Shown in pieces: positions 15,752 to 24,042 of a DNA stretch of 64,000 bases; position 1 is the stretch's first letter; each line of letters begins with the position of its first letter. The stretch comes from Streptomyces candidus (GTDB lineage Bacteria > Actinomycetota > Actinomycetes > Streptomycetales > Streptomycetaceae). Under the pieces are notes generated by a model. The model was not told the origin of the DNA. It ran no database searches and was given only the letters and a program-made list of their open reading frames with translations. Location of the stretch: assembly GCF_014207445.1 (NCBI RefSeq), contig NZ_JACHEM010000005.1, forward strand, positions 124,001 to 188,000, given 5' to 3'. A program made the position numbers and the translations under genes.

Positions 15752-16762
15752 CTAGTAGGGGCGGGCCTGCCCGGCGAACGCCGGAGCGAGCTTGTCCCGG
15801 GCCGCGCGGGGGAAGGCGACCGTGCGCGGGTCGCCGTCGGACACGTACCAGCTCTTCTGGGCGGCGAGCCGGTCCAGCCAGCGGGCGGACCCCAGCTCGG
15901 CGTCCTCGTCCTTGGGCCCGGCCGAACGGATACGCGGGATCGCCGCAGGCGCGAACTCCTTGGCGAAGGGCGAGAGCGAGGGGTTGGAGCCCACCAGGTA
16001 GACCCCGCTGTACCGGTACCCCTCGCCCTGTGCGGCCACGCCGGCCGGCTCGGGCATCGCCCCGAAGGGCAGCGCCAGGGAGGTGACGGAGGTTCCGGGG
16101 GCGGCCTTCTCGATCGCCCGCTGGCCCGCCGCGATGGCCCCGGCCGCGCCCGCCGCGTCCAGGGAGCGGAGGTTCTGGTGCTGGTCGGTGTGGTTGCCGA
16201 TTTCGTGACCCTGCTTCTTCAGCCACGCCAGCGCCTTGTCCGGACCGGTGGCCGAGAAGGCGTCCGCGTTGACGAAGAACGTCGCCACGGGCTTGAACCC
16301 GGGATACTTCCGCGCCGTCTCGGCCAGGATCGCCACGGCCGTGTTCGGGGCGGGCGCCCCGTCCGGGCCCAGACGCACCTGGCTGTTGGTCGAGTCGTCG
16401 AAGGTGAGGACCACCGGGTGCGTCCCGGCCGGGGTGGCGATGCGCCCCTCCTGGAAGTCCCGGGCGGTCACCGGCACGTACTTCTCGCGGGCGAGACGTT
16501 CGAGCTCGGCCCGGAAGTCGGCCGGGGTGCGGTCGTAAACGCTGGCGGGCTTCTCGGTGAGCTGGTGGTACATCAGGACGGGCACCTGACCGAGCTCGTT
16601 CACGCCGAGTTCCGCCGGGTTCCCCGCGGCGGCGGGGCTCGCCGCTGCGGGAGACGCGGCGGCCGGGCGCTCCACGGCGGCCGGTGGCGCCCCCGAGGAG
16701 CAGCCGGTGGCGAGCAGAGCGGCGCCGGTCAGGGCGCAGAGCGGGCGTAGCCGGTGACGCAT
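15752..16762 (-). CDS. Polysaccharide deacetylase lipoprotein (CE4/NodB)
   Basis: 336 residues from ATG 16762 (GGAGG upstream). The signal peptide ends in lipobox LATGC, Cys21, followed by an Ala/Pro linker. The NodB domain begins 'VPVLMYHQLTEKPASVYDRT'. The metal/catalytic motif is 'VVLTFDDSTNSQV' (TFDD, with Ser where Gly is commonest), and the histidine motif is 'GHEIGNHTDQHQNL' (H-x3-H). It should remove N-acetyl groups from an extracellular GlcNAc-containing polymer or peptidoglycan at the cell surface. The gene is divergent, 200 bp apart, from the DUF4015 protein, and the two may act on one exopolysaccharide. Confidence 0.9.
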   Translation of the reverse strand: MRHRLRPLCALTGAALLATGCSSGAPPAAVERPAAASPAAASPAAAGNPAELGVNELGQVPVLMYHQLTEKPASVYDRTPADFRAELERLAREKYVPVTARDFQEGRIATPAGTHPVVLTFDDSTNSQVRLGPDGAPAPNTAVAILAETARKYPGFKPVATFFVNADAFSATGPDKALAWLKKQGHEIGNHTDQHQNLRSLDAAGAAGAIAAGQRAIEKAAPGTSVTSLALPFGAMPEPAGVAAQGEGYRYSGVYLVGSNPSLSPFAKEFAPAAIPRIRSAGPKDEDAELGSARWLDRLAAQKSWYVSDGDPRTVAFPRAARDKLAPAFAGQARPY

Positions 16763-16962
16763 GGGTGCCTCCAAGACGAACGTGTCGCGCCCATCCCTAC
16801 CGGCCTGGGGATTGCTCGTACCGCACTGCCCCCTGGATGGCGCAGTCGCCACGCGGGGAGGGACACACCCGGCCGGGTGACATCCGCGCGAAGAAGGAAC
16901 AGTGACGCGTCCGGGCGGCAATCACTGAAAGGAACACCCCAGTCACTCCCGAAGGACACCAG

Positions 16963-18579
16963 ATGGCTACGCGTGACATACCGAACCCCTCCTCCCGTCG
17001 CCGAGGCCGCAAGGGCAGACGTACTCTGCTGGCGACTGCCGGAGTACTCGCCGTGGCCGGGGCCGGCGTCGGGGCGTGGACCTTTCTCGCCCCCGGGTCC
17101 GGCGTGCGCGGCCTGGCCGACGGAGACGTACTGGACAAGCAGCGCGCCATGCAGGTGAGCGCCTACCTGGACGCCAGGGGGGACGGCACCGAGGACCTGC
17201 GCACCACCCTCGACGGCGCGCCGGTGCCCGCCAGGGCCGAGGGCGACCGGATCAAGCTCGCGCTTCCGCGTCTCACCGAGGGGCGGCACACCCTGGTGGT
17301 GGAGGGCGGCGGCGGATTCCCGTTCGGCTCCTCCCGCGAGGTCGTGGACTTCACCGTGGACACCACCGCACCCGACCTCAGCGTCGCGGTACCCCAGGTG
17401 AAGCAGACCGACAAAGAAGTGACGCTCACCGGGAAGGCCGCCACCGACGCGAAGGTGACCGTTGACGGCAAGGAGGTCCCCGTCGACGACGGCGGGGCGT
17501 TCCGCGCCACCGTGGCCAAGGGCACCCCCGCCGTGAAGGTGGTTGCCGTGGACCGGGCGGGCAACACCACGACGCGCACCGTCTCCGCCCAGGGCCGCCG
17601 CCCGATGATCCGCGCCGCGCACATCACCGCCATCGGCTGGGGCGACGACACTCTCCGCAAGGGCATCCTCGACCTGGTGCGCAGCGGCAAGCTCAACGCC
17701 GTGCAGCTGGACGTCAAGGACGAGGACGGCGAGGTCGGGTACAACTCCCAGGTGCCGCTGGCTCGGAAGATCGGCGCGGCCAAGGGCTACTACGACGCCC
17801 GCAAGGCGGTGGCCGAGATCCATGCGGCCGGAGCCCAGGTCATCGGCCGCATCGTCGCCTTCCGCGACCCCATGCTCGCGACGGCCGCCTGGAAGTCGGG
17901 GCAGCGCGAGCAGGTCGTGCTGACCTCCGCCGGGCAGCCCTACGGCGGCGGCAACTACGGCGCCCTCGCCTTCACCAACTTCGCCGACCCCACGGTCCGC
18001 AAGTACAACCAGGACCTCGCCGTCGAAGCGGCGCGGCTCGGCTTCGACGACGTCCTGTACGACTACGTGCGCCGCCCCGACGGCCCGCTGTCCGGCATGC
18101 GCTTCCCCGGCATCGGGTCCGCCACCCCGGAGCAGTCCATCACCTCGTTCGTCGCCGAGACGCAGACCGCGATGCGTCCGCACGGCAAGTACCTCGGGGT
18201 CTCGGTATTCGGCATCGCGGCCACCCGGCCCACCGAGATCGCCCAGGACATCCCGGCCCTGGCCAAGGTCAGCGACTACATCGCGCCGATGGTCTACCCG
18301 TCCCACTGGGGGCCGGGCGAGTACGGGGTGGCCGCGCCCGACACGTCGCCGTACGCGATCGTGCACCGCTCCCTGGCCGACTTCGCCCGTCAGACCAAGG
18401 AGACCCAGAGCGAAGTCGTCCCGTGGCTCCAGGACTTCTCCATGGGCAGCACCTACGGGCCCTCCCAGGTGGCCGACCAGATCAGGGCCGCCGCCGCGAA
18501 CAACATGAAGTCGTTCATCCTCTGGAACGCCGGGGCACGCTACCAGGGTGCGGCGCTCCAGCAGATCTCGGCGTCGTGA
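16963..18579 (+). CDS. DUF4015-family glycoside-hydrolase-like protein, membrane anchored
   Basis: 538 residues; ATG 16963 follows GAAGGA. A basic N-terminus ('RRRGRKGRRTLLATAGVLAV') leads into one membrane segment. Residues ~50-205 form two small all-beta domains of Ig/adhesin type ('VTLTGKAATDAKVTVDGKEV'). From ~210 on is a TIM-barrel domain of the DUF4015 type: 'HITAIGWGDDTLRKGILDLV', 'VQLDVKDEDGEVGY', 'FDDVLYDYVRRPDG' and 'YIAPMVYPSHWGPGEYGV'. Such proteins are presumed glycosidases of exopolysaccharides with unproven activity. The neighbouring divergent deacetylase supports a surface-polysaccharide role. A strong terminator follows. Confidence 0.87.
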   Translation: MATRDIPNPSSRRRGRKGRRTLLATAGVLAVAGAGVGAWTFLAPGSGVRGLADGDVLDKQRAMQVSAYLDARGDGTEDLRTTLDGAPVPARAEGDRIKLALPRLTEGRHTLVVEGGGGFPFGSSREVVDFTVDTTAPDLSVAVPQVKQTDKEVTLTGKAATDAKVTVDGKEVPVDDGGAFRATVAKGTPAVKVVAVDRAGNTTTRTVSAQGRRPMIRAAHITAIGWGDDTLRKGILDLVRSGKLNAVQLDVKDEDGEVGYNSQVPLARKIGAAKGYYDARKAVAEIHAAGAQVIGRIVAFRDPMLATAAWKSGQREQVVLTSAGQPYGGGNYGALAFTNFADPTVRKYNQDLAVEAARLGFDDVLYDYVRRPDGPLSGMRFPGIGSATPEQSITSFVAETQTAMRPHGKYLGVSVFGIAATRPTEIAQDIPALAKVSDYIAPMVYPSHWGPGEYGVAAPDTSPYAIVHRSLADFARQTKETQSEVVPWLQDFSMGSTYGPSQVADQIRAAAANNMKSFILWNAGARYQGAALQQISAS

Positions 18580-18606
18580 CCAGTTGACGTGACCCGCTGA
18601 GAGTTC

Positions 18607-18640
18607 CGCGGGTGCGCCCCGACGCCGGGGCGCACCCGCG
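18607..18640 (+). terminator. Terminator hairpin after the DUF4015 gene
   Basis: A 15-bp perfect stem (18607-18621 with 18626-18640) has an ACGC loop, 27 bp after the stop. Confidence 0.85.
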
Positions 18641-18807
18641 CGTTCGGCTGCCGTAGCCGCACGCCCCACCGGCCCCGTCCGTGCGACTCGGCCCGCAGGT
18701 GTTGCCGCAGGAAGTCATCCGGTCCAGCCGGCCGGCCTCCTGCGGAAACCGCCCGTCCCGAGTGCCATAGGTTGTGCCCCCAACATCCTTTTGACGAGGG
18801 GGACATG

Positions 18808-19947
18808 ATGAGCGCATTCGGTACGGAGCCGGTCAGCCGGCGAGGGCTCATACGGCTCGGCGGAGGTGCTGCCGCCGGTCTGGTTCTGGGCGGTGCCGCC
18901 ACCGCCGCGGCGCAGACCACGGGGGGAGCCGTGACCGCGGCGGGTGCGACGGCCCTGCCCTCCTCACCGTCGTTCGACTTCAGCGACGGGGCGACCGCCC
19001 TGTTCATGCACAAGCAGGCCTGGTGCCCGACCGTGATGCAGTGCGCGGGCTACGACCACCTCAACAAGCACTGGTACGTGGCCCAGGTCATGTACAACCC
19101 CGACGACGGGGTGTCCTACGCGCAGCGCAAGAGCGAGGGCGACATCGCGATCACCAAGCTGAGCGAGGACGGTTCGACCAAGCTCGGCCGGATGTACCTG
19201 CGAGGATTCGGGCACGGCGCACAGATCGGTGTCGAAGCGACGGGCGTGGGCTCCGCCCCGTACCTCTGGATCGAGTACGACTCGAAGCCCAACTCCGCCG
19301 ACACGGGCTTCGGCACCAGGCTCTGCCGGATCAAGTACATGGGACCCGCGGCCGGCCAGCCGCCCCGCAGCTTTCACTGGGACGACGCGGCGGACCGCGC
19401 GGCGATGGACTTCAAGGACCGGACCCCGGATCCTCTCGAACTCCCGGGCGCCGGAACCACATTGGGCTCACCGCGACCTGTCGTCGACATGCAGCACCGG
19501 CGGGTGCTGGTGCGCTTCACCCGTAACGGCCGGCTCCAGTGCGCCGTCTGGGACCTGGACACGGCCGTCGCGGCCCCGCTGGGCGCGCCGCTGCACCACT
19601 TCCCGGACCTGCCCCGGCCCGTCTACGACGCACAGGGGTTCTGCCTCTACGGCTCCTACCTGTACATGTACGAGGGCGAGGCCTACACCGGCGGCGGCCC
19701 GACGAACACGTCGGACGTGGGCACCACCCACATCACCAAGATCGATCTCAATACGGGTGCCTCGCAGCGCGGACTCACCCGCGCCCTGAAGAGCCTCGTG
19801 TTCCGGGAGCCCGAGGGGATGAACATCATGCTGGTCCCCGACCCGGCCCGCCCCGGCACCTTCCGCCCCCGCCTGACCTTCGGTTTCGCCTCGGGCGAGT
19901 CCGGCGACCGACGGGTGAACATCGCGTACAAGGACGCCCTGATCTGA
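18808..19947 (+). CDS. Tat-type secreted beta-propeller-like protein ('teichoic acid biosynthesis protein C'-like)
   Basis: 379 residues. The N-terminus 'VSRRGLIRLGGGAAAGLVLG' has a twin arginine, a hydrophobic stretch and an A-x-A site near residue 35, so it is probably Tat-exported. The body is rich in beta strands with WxxD-like turns ('NKHWYVAQVMYNPDDGVSYA', 'RRVLVRFTRNGRLQCAVWDL'), resembling the actinobacterial group annotated as teichoic acid biosynthesis protein C or P68 RBP/TagC beta-propellers. That name gives no proven function. ATG 18808 is preferred over ATG 18805 because GAGGGGG ends five bases upstream. Confidence 0.75.
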   Translation: MSAFGTEPVSRRGLIRLGGGAAAGLVLGGAATAAAQTTGGAVTAAGATALPSSPSFDFSDGATALFMHKQAWCPTVMQCAGYDHLNKHWYVAQVMYNPDDGVSYAQRKSEGDIAITKLSEDGSTKLGRMYLRGFGHGAQIGVEATGVGSAPYLWIEYDSKPNSADTGFGTRLCRIKYMGPAAGQPPRSFHWDDAADRAAMDFKDRTPDPLELPGAGTTLGSPRPVVDMQHRRVLVRFTRNGRLQCAVWDLDTAVAAPLGAPLHHFPDLPRPVYDAQGFCLYGSYLYMYEGEAYTGGGPTNTSDVGTTHITKIDLNTGASQRGLTRALKSLVFREPEGMNIMLVPDPARPGTFRPRLTFGFASGESGDRRVNIAYKDALI

Positions 19948-20073
19948 CGCCGGAACCGGCGGAACGCCCCGGGGGCCCCGACACCCCGAGAGCCGCATCG
20001 CCGGCTTCCCTGGTGGCCCCGCGGGACGCGCCCGAGGGGGACTCGCCCACCCGGTCGGCCTGCCCCGGACGGA

Positions 20074-20107
20074 CGGCCCGCACTCGCCTTCGCGCGAGTG
20101 CGGGCCG
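20074..20107. terminator. Bidirectional terminator between convergent genes
   Basis: A 14-bp perfect stem (20074-20087 with 20094-20107) with a six-base loop lies between the stops at 19947 (+) and 20124 (-). Confidence 0.85.
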
Positions 20108-20123
20108 CCGCTGTCATCGTGTG

Positions 20124-20477
20124 TCAGCAGCCGGAGGCGGAGCTGATGCGGATCTTGTCGACCAGCCAGGAGTTGAACGTGGTGGTGCGGTGGGGCGGGG
20201 TGCACCAGGTCCGGCCGTTGGTGAAGTGGGTGTAGACGATGTCGTCGCGGCGGGTGTTCACCATCGAAGTGGCGCCCTTGCTGGCACCGAGGTTCTGCCA
20301 GCCGCTGGTGACGTCCTTGTACTGGCCCGTCTTCGTCGTTCCCTTGTAGAAGCAGACGTACGGGTACGGGCAGCCGGCGGCCGCCTGCGGAGCCGCCGAA
20401 GCCGACGGCGCGAAGGCCAGGCCTGAGCCCACCGCCAGGGTGGCAACCAGGACGGCGAGGCGTTTGCGAATGAACAT
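20124..20477 (-). CDS. Small secreted peptidase-inhibitor-like protein (I36 type)
   Basis: 117 residues. The signal peptide is 'MFIRKRLAVLVATLAVGSGL' then AFAPSASA. The mature domain has 'CPYPYVCFYKGTTKTGQYKD' and 'YTHFTNGRTWCTPPHRTTTF', with four cysteines. This is the beta-gamma-crystallin-like fold of the Streptomyces I36 metalloprotease-inhibitor family and its many uncharacterised paralogues. Inhibitory activity is a family guess. The ribosome-binding site before ATG 20477 is weak. A related protein is encoded at 22164. Confidence 0.75.
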   Translation of the reverse strand: MFIRKRLAVLVATLAVGSGLAFAPSASAAPQAAAGCPYPYVCFYKGTTKTGQYKDVTSGWQNLGASKGATSMVNTRRDDIVYTHFTNGRTWCTPPHRTTTFNSWLVDKIRISSASGC

Positions 20478-20601
20478 CGGGTCGGGATCGGGGCCGCCGC
20501 AGTGGAGGCGCCCGCCACCCTCGGGCGGGCTGCCGAGCGGGCCGGGGCCCCGCATGGGTGTTGCACCGGTCCGCGGATGCCGGAAACGACCCGCAGGGCC
20601 C

Positions 20602-21504
20602 CTACTCAGGCGGTTCGGCGAAGAAGTGCGCAAGGGAGGACGCGAGCGCTTCCGGAGCCTCTTCGGCCACATGGTGCCCGGAGTCGATGCCGTGGCCCCG
20701 CGCGTCCGGCGCCCACTGCCGCCAGATCCTCAACGGGTCCCCGTACAGGTCCTCGAGATCGTCCCGCAGCGACCACAGGATCAGCGCCGGGCACCGGACC
20801 CGTACTCCGGCGGCGCGGTCGTCCTCCTCGTGCCGCCGGTCGACGGTGAGGCCGGCCCGGTAGTCCTCCAGCATCGCCCGCACCACGTCGGGGTTCCGCG
20901 TCGCCGCGCGCCACTCGTCGTAGTTCTCCTGCCCCATGCTCTGCGGGTCGCCGCGGTACCAGCTGTCCGGGTCCGCGTTGATGACCCGTTCGGGGATGTC
21001 CGGCTGGGCGAAGAAGAACCAGTGCCACCACTGGGTGGCGAACTCGGCCGTGATGCGGGACAGGTGCTCGGTGAGGGGCAGGCAGTCGAGCAGCGCCACC
21101 CGCGAGACCGCGTCGGGGTGGTCGAGCGCAAGACGCAGCGCGACGCTGCCGCCACGGTCGTGTCCGGCAAGCGCGAACCGATCGTGGCCGAGGGAGCGCA
21201 TCACCTCGACCACGTCACCGGCGACGGCCCGCTTGGAGTGCCCGGTGTGGTCCGCGGTGGGCGCCGGACCGGTTGACCTGCCGTAACCCCGGAGGTCGGG
21301 ACAGACCACGGTGAAACCGCGCCGGACCAGGAGCGGGGCGACGCGGTGCCAGGTCGCGGACGTCCGCGGGTGGCCGTGCAGCAGCACCACCGGCGGGCCC
21401 TGCCCGCCGTGGCGAACGAAAACCGACGCCCCGTCGACCTGGACCCGCCTCGACTCGAAGTCCTCGAACAAGACCCGTACCTCCCGAAAGTCGTGGAGAG
21501 ACAC
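20602..21504 (-). CDS. Alpha/beta hydrolase, haloacetate-dehalogenase-like
   Basis: 300 residues from GTG 21504 with GGAGG nine bases upstream. The core is an alpha/beta hydrolase: oxyanion loop 'VVLLHGHPRTSATWHRVAPL' and nucleophile elbow 'FALAGHDRGGSVALRLAL', where Asp replaces Ser as in haloalkane/haloacetate dehalogenases and epoxide hydrolases. The cap contains 'WHWFFFAQPDIPERVI', close to that of fluoroacetate dehalogenases. The terminal catalytic His is in 'IDSGHHVAEEAPEAL'. Cytoplasmic. Halogenated short acids are the probable substrates, but an epoxide is possible. Confidence 0.85.
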   Translation of the reverse strand: MSLHDFREVRVLFEDFESRRVQVDGASVFVRHGGQGPPVVLLHGHPRTSATWHRVAPLLVRRGFTVVCPDLRGYGRSTGPAPTADHTGHSKRAVAGDVVEVMRSLGHDRFALAGHDRGGSVALRLALDHPDAVSRVALLDCLPLTEHLSRITAEFATQWWHWFFFAQPDIPERVINADPDSWYRGDPQSMGQENYDEWRAATRNPDVVRAMLEDYRAGLTVDRRHEEDDRAAGVRVRCPALILWSLRDDLEDLYGDPLRIWRQWAPDARGHGIDSGHHVAEEAPEALASSLAHFFAEPPE

Positions 21505-21632
21505 TCACCATGTCCTCCGGTACCCCTGTCCGGCTGGTGTGCACGGGGGCTCGGGGCGGGGAGTTCCTCCGTACGGGTGCCGCCCCGCGAGCCCCCGTAA
21601 CCGCCACGTACGTGCGCCCCCCGGTCCGGCCG

Positions 21633-22022
21633 CTACGGGTTTGGCGTTCCACGGCTGGGCAGGGCGCACTCCGCCGTCCCTCCCGGCATGCGATGACGGT
21701 TGTCCGCAACCCACCGGTAGACACCGCGGGCAACCCAGCGCAACGGCGGCAGCATGAGCAGCGCCCCGCACAGGGACCACGCACGCCCCGCACTCAGCAA
21801 CGCCTTCGCCACAGCCAGGGCGCCGCCGTACACGGTTCCCGTCGGCGTCACCCACAGCACCTCGTGCTCGGCCCGCTCCTGGGTGATACCGAGCGTCCGC
21901 AGGTCCGCGAACTGCCACGCGACGATCGCGCAACGGGGCCGGACATGTCGTTCCACGAACCGCACGGAGGTGGTGCAGAAGCCGCAGTCACCGTCGAAGA
22001 CGAGTACAGGCCGAGTGCGCAT
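21633..22022 (-). CDS. DCC-family thiol-disulfide oxidoreductase (DUF393)
   Basis: 129 residues. The N-terminal motif 'VLVFDGDCGFCTTSVRFVER' contains D-G-D-C-x-x-C, which defines the thioredoxin-like DCC/DUF393 family with a redox-active C-x-x-C pair. The central 'TPTGTVYGGALAVAKAL' and C-terminal 'RWVARGVYRWVADNRHRM' are also conserved in the family. It is co-directional with the dehalogenase-like gene 129 bp downstream. The redox partner is unknown. Confidence 0.85.
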   Translation of the reverse strand: MRTRPVLVFDGDCGFCTTSVRFVERHVRPRCAIVAWQFADLRTLGITQERAEHEVLWVTPTGTVYGGALAVAKALLSAGRAWSLCGALLMLPPLRWVARGVYRWVADNRHRMPGGTAECALPSRGTPNP

Positions 22023-22163
22023 GACCCCATCATGACCTCCACGCCGCGACGCCGCGGCTCAGGCGTGTGCGCGCGGAAGTGCGCCCTGGGTGGAGCAGGC
22101 GCGGAGGCTCATACTGCTGTCGGACGTACCGATTCCTCGCTGGAAGAAACCGGGAGAGTACAC

Positions 22164-22589
22164 GTGAACACCATCCAGTCCGTTCTCCGATCGCGACCCT
22201 CGGGCTCAAAGAGGCGCTCCCTGGGCGCATTTGTCGCAAGTCTCGTCCTGGCCGTCCCCACGGCACTGCTCGCCTCCGCCGCACCGGCTGCCGCGGCCCA
22301 GACTCCCACCTGCGGGTCGGGCTATGTCTGCATCTACAAGGGCGACATTTTCGACGGCGGTTCCCACCACCCCGTGGTGTACCGGTTCTACCGCTACGGC
22401 ACGTACAACGTCGCCAACCTCATCGGCGACTACACAGTGAAGAACTGCCAGACGGGCGGGGCCGGAGTGCAGGGCCTCACGGGGTACAACGGCACGGGCA
22501 GCGTGGCGTGGAACCTCAACGTCAACAACTGCAGCACAGGACTGTGGACGAGCCTCACCTCGACGAACTCGGTACGGGTGTACGCCTGA
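22164..22589 (+). CDS. Small secreted Cys-containing protein (I36-like)
   Basis: 141 residues from GTG 22164, preceded by GGGAGAG. A long signal peptide with basic start ('RSRPSGSKRRSLGAF') ends at 'APAAAA', about residue 45. The mature part starts 'QTPTCGSGYVCIYKGDIFDG', matching the YVC(F/I)YKG pattern of the secreted protein encoded at 20124, and has four cysteines. The rest is Gly/Asn/Thr-rich beta structure ending 'TNSVRVYA'. It is probably a small extracellular crystallin-like protein; inhibition of proteases is unproven. Confidence 0.7.
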   Translation: MNTIQSVLRSRPSGSKRRSLGAFVASLVLAVPTALLASAAPAAAAQTPTCGSGYVCIYKGDIFDGGSHHPVVYRFYRYGTYNVANLIGDYTVKNCQTGGAGVQGLTGYNGTGSVAWNLNVNNCSTGLWTSLTSTNSVRVYA

Positions 22590-22691
22590 CCCCGTTCGGC
22601 CGGGACGTATGCCGGGTGCTGCGGCGCGAGCGGAGGCGAGCCCAGGGCGCGTCGCCCGACCGGCCCGCACCGGCGGGTGGCAGCGTTCCCG

Positions 22692-22726
22692 CCCGGCCCG
22701 TGTCACCCCTCGCGAGGCGGGCCGGG
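22692..22726. terminator. Hairpin between convergent genes
   Basis: Nine-base perfect arms (22692-22700 and 22718-22726) lie between the stops at 22589 (+) and 22769 (-). The loop is 17 bases, so this is weaker than the other terminators in the window. Confidence 0.45.
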
Positions 22727-22768
22727 AGGGAAGTGGCCCGAAGAGTGACTCGGGCCGCTGTCAGCAGG

Positions 22769-23236
22769 TCAACGGACCAGGGGCGAAGCACCGGCTACGA
22801 ATGCCTCGATCGCCTCTCTCGCGCGGGCGTCCAAGGTGTCCCGCTCGTCCTGGTCCCGCGCGGTCGACACGTCCCGGGTGCACCGATAGGCCTCCTCGGC
22901 GGCGTGGACCACTTCCTGGTCGTCAGTGAGCAATTCGACCCGATAGAGCACTTGCCGGGTCGCCGTGCGGAGGCGGTGCGCTTCATCGCGTGCCGTGATG
23001 AACGCTTCCCCGTCAGGGTCCTGCCGTTTGCGGTACCAGCGGTCCGCCTGGCCGTGGCGGTAGTCCTCCACCGCCGCTGCGAACGAGCTGTACGTGGCGA
23101 TGCGCTCCTGCCGGAGCGCTTCGGACCGCGCGAACAGCTCGCTGCGTCCGGACGCGAGGCGCTGGAAGAGGTGCGTGATCACGGCACCCATGAGCGTGCC
23201 CCCGACGGCTACGACGCTTGTCCATATGGCTTCCAT
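22769..23236 (-). CDS. Membrane-anchored coiled-coil protein of unknown function
   Basis: 155 residues. One N-terminal membrane segment ('IWTSVVAVGGTLMGAVITHL') is followed by a charged helical region with heptad-like spacing ('SEALRQERIATYSSFAAAVE', 'ARDQDERDTLDARAREAIEA'). It resembles short Streptomyces proteins annotated loosely as 'protein kilB'; that name is historical and gives no reliable function. ATG 23236. It stands alone between two convergent or co-directional genes. Confidence 0.7.
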   Translation of the reverse strand: MEAIWTSVVAVGGTLMGAVITHLFQRLASGRSELFARSEALRQERIATYSSFAAAVEDYRHGQADRWYRKRQDPDGEAFITARDEAHRLRTATRQVLYRVELLTDDQEVVHAAEEAYRCTRDVSTARDQDERDTLDARAREAIEAFVAGASPLVR

Positions 23237-23295
23237 GGCATCAGCTGATCACGAGGGCGGCCGCCGCGTGGTCGGTTCCCGTCCGCCAGGCCCCC

Positions 23296-23895
23296 TCAGG
23301 CCGCGGGGTCGCGCAGGCCGACGCAGTCAAAGGCCCAGAAGACCTCCGAATAGACGAAGGTGCCCGTCATCCACGGTTCGTGGGCGGACAACCGGGCGAC
23401 CTGGAACGCGGCTTCGGGGATACGCAGCGACGGCGAACGGAAGCCCACCGGAGCGGCGCCCTCGAAGCCACGCGAGCCGTAGTAGTGCGGCGAACCCTCC
23501 AGGAACACCAGGGGCACACCCTGACTGTCGGCCGCATCGAGGGCGTGGGCGAGGAGTCGCGTACCGATGCCCTGACGCTGGAACTCGGGTGCCACGCCCA
23601 GCGGTGACAGCGACAGGACGTCCACGATCCGGCGCGGCGCGTCCAACCGCGCCGCACTCAGCAGGACATGCCCGACGACCCGGTCATCAACGACAGCGAC
23701 GAAGGACATCGGCGCCAGGGCTGCCTCCGTGACGCGAAGTGCGTCCACGAGCCCGGGAACCCGCTCGCCGTCACCGAAGGCGCGCGTGTGAACCTCGCGT
23801 ACCTCTCGGTGATCGTCAGCGGTCTCCCGCCGGATCACCGCCCCGGCACCAACGGAAGCGATCCGGGAGTCCTCACGCGCATCGTGTGACGTCAT
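23296..23895 (-). CDS. GNAT-family N-acetyltransferase (YhbS-like)
   Basis: 199 residues from ATG 23895. The N-terminus 'IRRETADDHREVREVHTRAF', the strand 'VGHVLLSAARL' and the acetyl-CoA loop 'SLSPLGVAPEFQRQGIGTRL' (Q-x-x-G-I/x-G) define the fold. 'VFLEGSPHYYGSRGFEGAAP' is the C-terminal signature of the YhbS subfamily. The gene is divergent from the ArsR-type regulator, and its promoter region is occupied by the 44-bp dyad at 23983-24026, so it may be co-regulated with the exporter operon. The substrate is unknown. Confidence 0.9.
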   Translation of the reverse strand: MTSHDAREDSRIASVGAGAVIRRETADDHREVREVHTRAFGDGERVPGLVDALRVTEAALAPMSFVAVVDDRVVGHVLLSAARLDAPRRIVDVLSLSPLGVAPEFQRQGIGTRLLAHALDAADSQGVPLVFLEGSPHYYGSRGFEGAAPVGFRSPSLRIPEAAFQVARLSAHEPWMTGTFVYSEVFWAFDCVGLRDPAA

Positions 23896-23982
23896 GACCG
23901 CGAGGGTAGATCGCGGGGCGGCCCATCCGCGAGGCAATTGCGCGTACCAGGGCACCGGTCATCGCGGCCGATGCGAAAACAG

Positions 23983-24026
23983 GCAGAGTGTTCTCTGCAG
24001 AGACTCCTGTGCAGAGAACACTCTGC
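23983..24026. promoter_or_regulatory. Large perfect dyad operator (17-bp arms) between GNAT and ArsR-type genes
   Basis: The arms 23983-23999 (GCAGAGTGTTCTCTGCA) and 24010-24026 are perfect inverted copies with a ten-base spacer. The dyad ends 17 bp before the regulator's ATG and abuts a TACTCT -10 box at 24031-24036. That box would start transcription at about the ATG (24043), giving a leaderless mRNA. A dimeric winged-helix repressor bound here would block its own promoter and perhaps the divergent GNAT promoter. Confidence 0.8.
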
Positions 24027-24042
24027 GATCTACTCTGACGGC

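Noticed and set aside
16729..18669. 646-residue minus-strand frame across the DUF4015 gene
   Set aside because: Antisense shadow; no motifs.
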